A DNA stretch of 6,081 bases from Actinomycetota bacterium. Its GTDB lineage: Bacteria; Actinomycetota; Thermoleophilia; UBA2241. The stretch is taken from NCBI GenBank assembly GCA_003157715.1, contig PMKK01000027.1, positions 261 to 6,341 of the forward strand. The letters are read 5' to 3'. A program made the position numbers and the translations under genes. The notes below the pieces were generated by a model, which worked only from the letters and a program-made list of their open reading frames with translations, made no database searches and had not been told where the DNA came from. Shown here one piece after another: positions 1-4,470 of the stretch; the stretch's first letter is position 1, and every line of letters begins with the position of its first letter.

Positions 1-1441
1 TGGCGATGCGCTGGCGCTGACCGCCCGACAGGGTCAGTCCGCGCTCGCCGACGATGGTCTCGTAGCCCTCCGGCAAGGCCTCGATGAAGCCCGCCGCCTG
101 GGCGCGTTCCGCGGCCTCGCGGACCTGGTCGTCGCTGGCGCCGGGGCGCCCGAAGCGGATGTTCTCGGCGACCGTGGTCGAGAACAGGAACGGGTCCTGG
201 GTGACGACGCCGATGTGGCCGCGCAGGTCGGTGAGCCGCACGTCGCGCACGTCGTGGCCGTCGACGAGCACGCGGCCGGCGACGGTGTCGTAGAAGCGCG
301 GCACCAGATTGGTGAGCGTCGTCTTGCCACAGCCGGTGTGGCCCACCAGGGCGATCGTGCGGCCGGCGGGCACTTCGAGATCGATGTGCTCGAGCACGGG
401 CCGGTCGACGTACGAAAACGAGACGCCCTCGAAGCGCACCTCGCCGGCCACGTGCGCCAGGGGCGCCGCGCCGGCGCGCTCGACCATCTCGATGGGGGCG
501 TCGAGGACCTCGTAAACGCGCGTTCCCGAGGCGATGGCGCGCTGCGCCAGACCGGTCAGCCAGCCGATCACCTGGGCCGGATAGATCAGCAGCATCAGAT
601 AGCTGTAGAAGGCCACGAGGCTGCCCAGGCTGAGGCTGCCGTCGATGACCTGGCGGCCGCCGACGTAGAGCAGCACGACGATCGCCAGGTTGGGCAGAAA
701 GCCGATCAGCGGTATGTAGACGGCCCGGATGCGGGCGGCGCTGACCTCGGCCTCGAAGACCCGCGTGCTGCGGTCGGAGAACTTAGCGAGCTCGTCGTCC
801 TCGCGGGCGAAGATGCGCACGATGCGCGAACCGGTCACGTTCTCTTCGGCGGTCGAGGTGACGTCAGCGATCTTCTGCTGCACGTCGCGCAAGATGGGCT
901 GCAGGCGGCGGCTGAAGCGGATGGTGGCCAGCAGCAGGAGCGGCAGGAACGCCAGGCTGAGCAGGGCGAGCTGCCAGTTCAGCACGAACATCAGCACCGT
1001 GACGGCGGCCATCGAGAAGATGTTGGTGGTAAAGAAGATCAGGCCGTACCCTAGGAACATGCGCACGTTCTGAATGTCGGCCATGGCCCGTGACATGAGC
1101 TGGCCGGTGGGCCAGCGGTCGAAGTAGCCGAACGGCTGGCGCAGCAGGTGGGTCCACATGCGGTTGCGCAGGTCGTACTCGATGGCGAGGCTGATCTTGC
1201 CGGTCGATAGGCGCCGGGCCACGGCGAAGCCGAAGCGTACGGCGCCGATGGCAAGCAGCGCGAGGCCGTACCAGATCAGCAGGCCGGTCTTGCCGGGCCC
1301 GAGGGCCTTGTTGATGACGCCGCGCGTGAGCCAGGGGATGGTCAGCGTGGCGGCGGTCTGCAGCAGGGCCGTGCTGAAGCCCACGAACACGAGCCAGGGA
1401 TAGTCGCCGAGCAGCTTGGTGATGCGCCAGAAGGTCTTCAT
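1..1441 (-). CDS. ABC exporter, fused permease and ATPase (MsbA/ABCB type), 3' end outside window
   Basis: The visible 480 residues make up a half-transporter that would dimerise in the cytoplasmic membrane and export a lipid, drug or peptide using ATP. The N-terminal membrane domain (about residues 12-300) has hydrophobic segments near 14-36, 53-75, 132-173, 241-262 and 270-297. The ATPase domain starts near 333. It shows an A-loop tyrosine (Tyr344, SFSY), Walker A GHTGCGKTT (367-375), Q-loop Gln415 in TQDPFLFS, and the signature LSGGQ (471-475). Walker B, the D-loop and the switch histidine lie beyond the left edge. Family members are about 580-600 aa, so roughly 100 residues are missing from view. 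The ATG at 1441 is chosen because no upstream in-frame start has a Shine-Dalgarno; this ATG lacks one too. It is transcribed divergently from the CODH/ACS operon, and nothing ties it functionally to that operon. Substrate unknown. Confidence 0.95.
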   Translation of the reverse strand, partial: MKTFWRITKLLGDYPWLVFVGFSTALLQTAATLTIPWLTRGVINKALGPGKTGLLIWYGLALLAIGAVRFGFAVARRLSTGKISLAIEYDLRNRMWTHLLRQPFGYFDRWPTGQLMSRAMADIQNVRMFLGYGLIFFTTNIFSMAAVTVLMFVLNWQLALLSLAFLPLLLLATIRFSRRLQPILRDVQQKIADVTSTAEENVTGSRIVRIFAREDDELAKFSDRSTRVFEAEVSAARIRAVYIPLIGFLPNLAIVVLLYVGGRQVIDGSLSLGSLVAFYSYLMLLIYPAQVIGWLTGLAQRAIASGTRVYEVLDAPIEMVERAGAAPLAHVAGEVRFEGVSFSYVDRPVLEHIDLEVPAGRTIALVGHTGCGKTTLTNLVPRFYDTVAGRVLVDGHDVRDVRLTDLRGHIGVVTQDPFLFSTTVAENIRFGRPGASDDQVREAAERAQAAGFIEALPEGYETIVGERGLTLSGGQRQRIA

Positions 1442-1475
1442 CGGTTACGAAAGCATACCCGGTGCGAAACCGGGA
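1442..1475 (-). promoter_or_regulatory. Possible promoter of the ABC exporter, near-leaderless
   Basis: Reading the - strand, a TATGCT hexamer (plus-strand 1452-1457, 4/6 to TATAAT) lies 10 nt upstream of the exporter ATG. Transcription would then start about 4 nt before the codon. That would explain the lack of a Shine-Dalgarno. No convincing -35 is present; the hexamer at 17-nt spacing is GGCTGT. Weak call. Confidence 0.25.
1458..1474. repeat. Short perfect inverted repeat upstream of the exporter
   Basis: CCCGGT (1458-1463) and ACCGGG (1469-1474) form a perfect 6-bp dyad around GCGAA. On the - strand it occupies exactly the 17-bp spacer region upstream of the putative -10 TATGCT, so it could be an operator. 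It has no T-tract, which argues against a terminator. At this GC content a 6-bp dyad can also arise by chance. Confidence 0.35.
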
Positions 1476-1510
1476 CAGCCCGTACCCGCCACGCGCTCGT
1501 CACGCCGGCG

Positions 1511-1603
1511 GGCGGCGTTCGGCCGATCGGGCGGCATCCGGCACAGAGGGCGGCGTTCGGCTGATCGGGTGGCGGTCGGCTGATCGGGCGGCTTTCGGCC
1601 GGA
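1511..1603. repeat. Degenerate GC-rich tandem repeat, about 3.5 copies
   Basis: A unit close to GGCGGCGTTCGGCTGATCGG recurs at 1511-1535 (CCGATC variant), 1549-1573 (CTGATC) and 1571-1592 (CTGATC, 3 nt shorter). A partial copy GGCGGCTTTCGGCC follows at 1588-1601. Copies 1 and 2 are separated by a 13-nt insert, while copies 2 and 3 abut. The array lies between the divergent genes. Short open frames cross it, but the 3-nt and 13-nt length changes and the lack of a ribosome site give no support for coding. It could be a protein-binding array, a structured element or neutral slippage DNA. Confidence 0.6.
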
Positions 1604-1663
1604 CGAGCCGCGCCGCACGCGAGACGGGCGCGCCCGGCATGCGTCGCGGTGCCTGAGCACAGG

Positions 1664-1687
1664 AGTTGGGTTGACAACCGGCCAACT
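1664..1687. promoter_or_regulatory. Inverted repeat spanning the -35 element (candidate operator)
   Basis: AGTTGG (1664-1669) and CCAACT (1682-1687) are perfect 6-bp arms around a 12-nt centre that contains the -35 TTGACA. A smaller dyad GGTT-GAC-AACC (1669-1679) lies inside it. A protein bound here would compete with RNA polymerase at the -35. The right arm overlaps by 3 bp the CRP-type site that covers the -10. No binding family is recognised. Confidence 0.4.
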
Positions 1688-1698
1688 GTGAATAGACT
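1671..1698 (+). promoter_or_regulatory. Sigma70-type promoter of the CODH/ACS leader
   Basis: A perfect -35 TTGACA (1671-1676) is followed after 16 bp by TAGACT (1693-1698, 4/6 to TATAAT). This is the only near-consensus promoter on the + strand of the intergenic region, and it stands out as an AT-richer patch in GC-rich DNA. The predicted transcription start is about A1705. Both core elements sit inside dyads (1664-1687 and 1685-1704), so strong repression or switching is plausible. Confidence 0.7.
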
Positions 1699-1704
1699 CA
1701 CAGT
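1685..1704. promoter_or_regulatory. Perfect CRP/FNR-family palindrome over the -10
   Basis: ACTGTGA-N6-TCACAGT is a perfect 7-bp dyad and contains the exact CRP/GlxR consensus TGTGA-N6-TCACA. Its centre (1694.5) lies about 10 bp upstream of the predicted start and covers the -10, a geometry that suggests repression. CooA, the CO sensor, belongs to the same family but is known for TGTCR-N6-YGACA sites, so this is not a canonical CooA site. The regulator is not encoded in the window. Confidence 0.6.
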
Positions 1705-1854
1705 ACCCCACGATGGAGGGTGAAGTGAGCAGCGGGACCGAAAAGTTCGCCGGTAGGCGGCCGAGAGCGGGGCGCGACGAGGGTACTTCCAGCCCCGCAG
1801 GTTCGAGAAGCGCTTGCCTCTGGTCCGAGTCGGCAGCGGGGCAAGAGTTTTTTT
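1705..1854 (+). ncRNA. Putative attenuator or riboswitch leader RNA (class unassigned)
   Basis: The RNA predicted between the promoter and the T-tract is about 150 nt and rich in alternative stems. GCGGGGC (1767-1773) pairs perfectly with GCCCCGC (1792-1798). The same GCCCCGC can instead pair with an identical GCGGGGC at 1836-1842, which overlaps the 3' arm of the terminator (1840-1845). These are mutually exclusive terminator-permissive and antiterminated states. Smaller possible stems include CGAA/TTCG (1739-1749) and CGCC/GGCG (1748-1759). I could not match the 5' part to cobalamin, SAM, THF, ZTP, fluoride, glycine or c-di-GMP consensus features. It may also be a free-standing small RNA that ends at the terminator. 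Confidence 0.45.
1813..1854 (+). terminator. Intrinsic terminator upstream of the CODH/ACS operon
   Basis: CTTGCC (1813-1818) pairs with GGCAAG (1840-1845). Inside, CTG/CAG (1820-1822/1834-1836) and CCG/CGG (1825-1827/1831-1833) extend the hairpin around loop AGT. A run of seven T follows at 1848-1854 after an AG. It lies downstream of the only strong promoter and before the first operon start codon, which fits conditional termination of the leader. Confidence 0.65.
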
Positions 1855-1861
1855 GCGTGCT

Positions 1862-1881
1862 ACTGTGAATGGATTCACTGT
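1862..1881. promoter_or_regulatory. Second CRP/FNR-family palindrome
   Basis: ACTGTGA-N6-TCACTGT matches the 1685-1704 site at 17 of 20 positions and differs from the CRP consensus only at the last base of TCACA. It starts 8 bp after the T-tract and ends 28 bp before the 15-codon ORF. The centre-to-centre distance from the first site is 177 bp, close to 17 helical turns, which would suit looping by one regulator. No clear core promoter is visible at an activator-type spacing downstream. Confidence 0.5.
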
Positions 1882-1909
1882 GAACATGAGAACTAGCTTG
1901 GGAGGCTAC

Positions 1910-1957
1910 ATGAACGCCAAGAGGATCCTCGTCGAAGCCGACGATCGCCCCGAGTAG
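1910..1957 (+). CDS. 15-codon small ORF, possible leader peptide
   Basis: This ORF encodes MNAKRILVEADDRPE. It has a strong Shine-Dalgarno (GGGAGG, 1900-1905) 4 nt before the ATG. Its TAG stop supplies the first bases of the next gene's ribosome site, and 11 nt separate the stop from the following GTG, so translational coupling is plausible. There is no run of one amino acid such as is seen in classical amino-acid attenuators. No homology is recognised. It may be a translated uORF that sets initiation of the downstream gene, or a chance ORF. Confidence 0.35.
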   Translation: MNAKRILVEADDRPE

Positions 1958-1961
1958 GAGG
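1956..1961 (+). promoter_or_regulatory. Ribosome binding site supporting the GTG start at 1969
   Basis: A perfect AGGAGG lies 7 nt before the GTG at 1969 and overlaps the stop codon of the 15-codon ORF. A second GGAGG (1971-1975) sits 5 nt before an alternative in-frame GTG at 1981, so the start is ambiguous by four codons. The 1969 start is preferred because of the full consensus and because it keeps the first beta-strand whole. Confidence 0.55.
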
Positions 1962-1968
1962 AGGAGTC

Positions 1969-2310
1969 GTGGAGGAGACAGTGCTCAGCATCCCCTTGTT
2001 GTGGGCCGACCATCACGTGCTGGCGGTCCGGGATGCGCTCTTGTCGGTTGAGGGAGTCCGCCAGGTCGAGGCATCCGCGCTGCACCACAGTGCGACGGTC
2101 GCCTACGATCCGGCCAAGACCGCTCCCGAGGGGATCGTCGCGGCGCTCCGCGAGGCGGGCTACGCCGTCGGCGACGAGACCACAGACGGCGGCGCGGCCG
2201 GTGAGACACCGGCCGCCGGCGAGCCGCGCTCCTGGGCCGGCAACGGTTCGCGGGTCACGGCCACCAACCCCGTCGATCTCGCGATGTCCGGTGACTACCG
2301 CAAGTACTGA
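1969..2310 (+). CDS. HMA-like small protein lacking the CxxC motif
   Basis: The protein has 113 aa. Residues 4-69 follow the heavy-metal-associated (ferredoxin-like beta-alpha-beta-beta-alpha-beta) pattern: a first strand TVLSIPLL, helix VLAVRDALLSVEGV, strands VRQVEASAL and ATVAYDP, helix EGIVAALREAGYAV. The end GI..AL.EAGYAV is typical of the family. Where the family has GMxCxxC this protein reads LLWADHH, so the two cysteines become Ala13 and His16. The whole protein is cysteine-free, with His pairs at 15-16 and 39-40. A Gly/Ala/Pro-rich linker (70-95) leads to the tail NPVDLAMSGDYRKY. It lies directly upstream of two nickel enzymes, so a histidine-based nickel-binding or chaperone role is an attractive inference but is unproven. 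It could also be a non-metal partner that only keeps the fold. Confidence 0.85.
   Translation: MEETVLSIPLLWADHHVLAVRDALLSVEGVRQVEASALHHSATVAYDPAKTAPEGIVAALREAGYAVGDETTDGGAAGETPAAGEPRSWAGNGSRVTATNPVDLAMSGDYRKY
2194..2216 (+). repeat. Perfect 10-bp hairpin inside the HMA-like gene
   Basis: GCGGCCGGTG (2194-2203) and CACCGGCCGC (2207-2216) form a perfect stem with an AGA loop. It lies in the part that codes for the low-complexity linker (about residues 75-84). It may influence mRNA stability or ribosome progress, or simply reflect GC-rich linker DNA. Its core GCGGCCGGT recurs in the hairpin at 2319-2345. Confidence 0.6.
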
Positions 2311-2318
2311 TCGCGTCC

Positions 2319-2345
2319 GTGAGCGGCCGGTCGCCGGCGGCTCAC
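2319..2345 (+). repeat. Intercistronic hairpin between the HMA-like gene and CODH
   Basis: GTGAGC-G-GCCGG (2319-2330) and CCGGC-G-GCTCAC (2334-2345) form a 27-nt near-perfect palindrome with a TCG loop and one G:G mismatch. No T-tract follows, so it is unlikely to be an intrinsic terminator. It occupies nearly half of the 59-nt gap and ends 11 nt before the CODH ribosome site. It could be an mRNA-stability or processing element that raises CODH/ACS expression over the upstream gene. Confidence 0.6.
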
Positions 2346-2369
2346 TCTGATACAGCAAGGAGTTGACTG

Positions 2370-4469
2370 ATGGGAGAAGTGAAGAGCGTCGATCAGGCCG
2401 TGCCCGGTGGTGCCGATCCATCACCTCCCAAGAGCATCGATCCGGCGGCGCTGGAGATGCTGCAGGTCGCCGAGGATTCCGGCATCGAGACCGCCTTCTC
2501 GCGCGCCGAGCACATGAAACCCTGTCCGATCGGCGAGTCGGGCGCCTGCTGCCGTATCTGCAGCATGGGGCCCTGTCGCCTGGTCGGCAAGGACGCCGAG
2601 AGCAAGACCGGCGTCTGCGGCGCCGACATGGGGACCATCGCCGCGCGCAGCTTCGCGCGCCAGGTCGCCGGCGGCACCGCCGCCCACTCCGACCACGGCC
2701 GTGACATGGCCCACACGCTGCTCGCCGCCGCTACGGGCGCGGCCGGCGACTACGTCATCAAGGACGAGCAGAAGCTCATGGTCGTCGCCGGCTACCTCGG
2801 TGTCGCGACCGCGGGCAAAGCGGTCAATGAGATCGCCGCCGAGGTCGCCGAGGTCGCACTGTCGCAGTTCGGCCAGCAGCACGGCGAGATCCTCTACACC
2901 CACCGCGCCACGGCCAAACGGCAGGCGCTCTGGAAGGAGCTCGGCCTCACGCCGCGCGCCGTCGACCGCGAGGTCACCGAGGTCATGCACCGTACTCACG
3001 AGGGCGTCGACCTCGAAGCCGAGAATATTCTGAAGAGCGCCCTGCGCTGCTCCCTGGCCGACGGCTGGGGCGGAGCGATGCTCTCGACCGACATCTCCGA
3101 CATCCTCTTCGGCACGCCGTCGCCGCTGACCTCCGAGGTCAACCTGGGCGTGCTCAAGGCCGATCACGTCAACGTCGTCGTGCACGGTCATGAGCCGACG
3201 CTGTCGGCCATGATGGTCCAGGCGTCGCGCGACCCCGAGCTCATCGCCTACGCCAAGGCCAAGGGCGCCGAGGGCATCCAGCTCGCCGGCATCTGCTGCA
3301 CGGCCAACGAGATCCTTATGCGGTTCGGCATTCCGCCGGCGGGCAACTTCCTGCATCAGGAGCTGGCCGTGCTGACCGGCGCCGTCGAGCTCATGGTAGT
3401 CGACGTGCAGTGCATCATGCAGGCGCTCTCGCCGCTCACCAAGCGCTTCCACACCAGGCTCGTCACGACGTCGCCCAAGGCGCGCATCTCCGGCGCCGAG
3501 CACATCGAGTTCAGTGAAGACACCGCGCTCGATACCGCCAAGACGCTCGTGCGCATGGCGATCGACAACTACGAAAACCGCGGCCCGATCCACATTCCCG
3601 ACTATCACGAGCCGCTGGTCGCCGGCTTCAGTCACGAGTACCTGAACTACATGCAGGGCGGTTTCCACCGCGCTTCGTTCCGGCCGCTGAACGACGCGAT
3701 CATCGCCGGGCGCGTGCGGGGCCTGGCCGGGATCGTGGGCTGCAACAACGCCCGCGTGCCCCAGGACCTCGCCATCGTCGAGCTCATCAAGAGCTTCATC
3801 GCCCGCGACGTGATGGTCGTGGTGACCGGCTGCGCCGCCACCGCCGGCGCCAAGGCCGGCTATCTCTCCCCCGAGATCCTCGACGCCGCCGGTCCGGGCC
3901 TGCGCGAGGTCATGGAAGCGATCGGCATTCCGCCGGTGCTCCACCTTGGCTCCTGCGTCGACAACTCGCGCATTCTTACGGTGCTCACTCAGGTCGCCAC
4001 CGAAGGCGGGCTGGGCGAAGACATCGACGACCTGCCGGCCGTCGGCCTGTGCCCCGAGTGGATGTGCGAGAAGGCGGTCGCCATCGGGACCTACTTCGCC
4101 GCCTCCGGCGCCCACGTCATCTTCGGCGTGGGCAGCCCGGTGCGCGCCTCGAGCGAGGTCACGCGCCTCATGACCACCGGCTGGGAAGAGCTCGTCGGCG
4201 GTGCGCTCGAGTTCGAACCCGACTGGGAGAAGATGCTCGATCGTTCGCTCGAGCTGATCGATCAGAAGCGCGCCGACCTCAAGCTGCCGGTCTACGATCC
4301 CTCGCAGTTCGGCGCCAGCGGCGACACGCTCTACTTCGAGGCCGTCAAGAATCAGCTCGCCGGCCGCGGCGGCAAGCCCGCCGACGGCACGCACGACCTC
4401 ACCCACGACCACGACCACGATCACGACCACGATCACGCTGCCGCCCACGTCGACGCTACGGAGGCCTGA
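2370..4469 (+). CDS. cooS: Ni-dependent carbon monoxide dehydrogenase catalytic subunit (CooS/AcsA) with His-rich tail
   Basis: This cytoplasmic homodimeric enzyme interconverts CO and CO2 + 2H+ + 2e-. Next to ACS it is the AcsA subunit that feeds CO to acetyl-CoA synthesis. The 699 residues carry all cluster ligands. Cys52 and Cys60 fit the D-cluster, and Cys61, 64, 69 and 83 fit the B-cluster, with the spacing of CooSII of Carboxydothermus. C-cluster candidates are His274 (HGHEP), Cys310 (GICCTANE), Cys348 (DVQC), Cys458 (VGCNN), Cys488 (TGCAA) and Cys529 (GSCVDNSR). His106 (AHSDHGR) and Lys568 (EWMCEKAV) match the catalytic His and Lys. The loop before GSCVDNSR is shorter than I recall for CooSII, as expected for an ACS-type enzyme. 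An unusual tail (about 660-699) holds a His-Asp repeat. AAGGAG (2357-2362) lies 7 nt before the ATG. The next gene begins after 1 nt. Confidence 0.98.
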   Translation: MGEVKSVDQAVPGGADPSPPKSIDPAALEMLQVAEDSGIETAFSRAEHMKPCPIGESGACCRICSMGPCRLVGKDAESKTGVCGADMGTIAARSFARQVAGGTAAHSDHGRDMAHTLLAAATGAAGDYVIKDEQKLMVVAGYLGVATAGKAVNEIAAEVAEVALSQFGQQHGEILYTHRATAKRQALWKELGLTPRAVDREVTEVMHRTHEGVDLEAENILKSALRCSLADGWGGAMLSTDISDILFGTPSPLTSEVNLGVLKADHVNVVVHGHEPTLSAMMVQASRDPELIAYAKAKGAEGIQLAGICCTANEILMRFGIPPAGNFLHQELAVLTGAVELMVVDVQCIMQALSPLTKRFHTRLVTTSPKARISGAEHIEFSEDTALDTAKTLVRMAIDNYENRGPIHIPDYHEPLVAGFSHEYLNYMQGGFHRASFRPLNDAIIAGRVRGLAGIVGCNNARVPQDLAIVELIKSFIARDVMVVVTGCAATAGAKAGYLSPEILDAAGPGLREVMEAIGIPPVLHLGSCVDNSRILTVLTQVATEGGLGEDIDDLPAVGLCPEWMCEKAVAIGTYFAASGAHVIFGVGSPVRASSEVTRLMTTGWEELVGGALEFEPDWEKMLDRSLELIDQKRADLKLPVYDPSQFGASGDTLYFEAVKNQLAGRGGKPADGTHDLTHDHDHDHDHDHAAAHVDATEA
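4404..4436 (+). repeat. His-Asp repeat in the CODH C-terminus
   Basis: Alternating CAC and GAC/GAT codons encode five His-Asp units plus a further His (residues 679-689). His675 and His693 lie nearby, giving eight histidines in 19 residues. The DNA is a hexanucleotide repeat, so its length may vary by slippage in whole His-Asp units. His-rich tails are known in nickel proteins (CooJ, HypB, UreE), which suggests nickel storage or delivery. Confidence 0.85.
4458..4464 (+). promoter_or_regulatory. Ribosome binding site of acsB within the cooS 3' end
   Basis: ACGGAGG lies 6 nt before the acsB ATG and within the last codons of cooS. With a 1-nt gap between stop and start, it implies translational coupling of the two subunits, in keeping with a fixed CODH:ACS ratio. 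Confidence 0.7.
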
Positions 4470-4470
4470 C

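Noticed and set aside
215..1054. 279-codon + strand open frame opposite the ABC exporter
   Set aside because: The - strand encodes a contiguous ABC transporter with Walker A, Q-loop and signature. The + strand product shows no domain.
1625..1636. Perfect 12-bp palindrome CGGGCGCGCCCG
   Set aside because: It is pure G/C in a very GC-rich stretch, with no partner copy and no clear position relative to a promoter. It is likely chance.
1705..1800. Match to a cobalamin or other known riboswitch, expected for a corrinoid-linked operon
   Set aside because: The cobalamin core (GGTGNAA followed by CCCGCNACTGT) is not found in order, and no other class consensus fits by eye. It is left unassigned.
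1800..1806. GGTTCGA resembling a tRNA T-loop
   Set aside because: The flanks do not pair into a T-arm, and no acceptor, D-arm or anticodon arm is present.
1713..1868. 51-codon + strand ORF starting just after the predicted transcription start (or from GTG 1725)
   Set aside because: The ORF reads through the terminator hairpin and T-tract and ends inside the second CRP-type site. It has no recognisable motif, and the RNA-structure reading explains the stretch better. A leader peptide cannot be fully excluded.
1438..1887. 149-codon - strand open frame across the intergenic region
   Set aside because: It runs through the tandem repeat, promoter, terminator and both palindromes, is Arg/Pro-rich without motif, and overlaps the exporter start in another frame.
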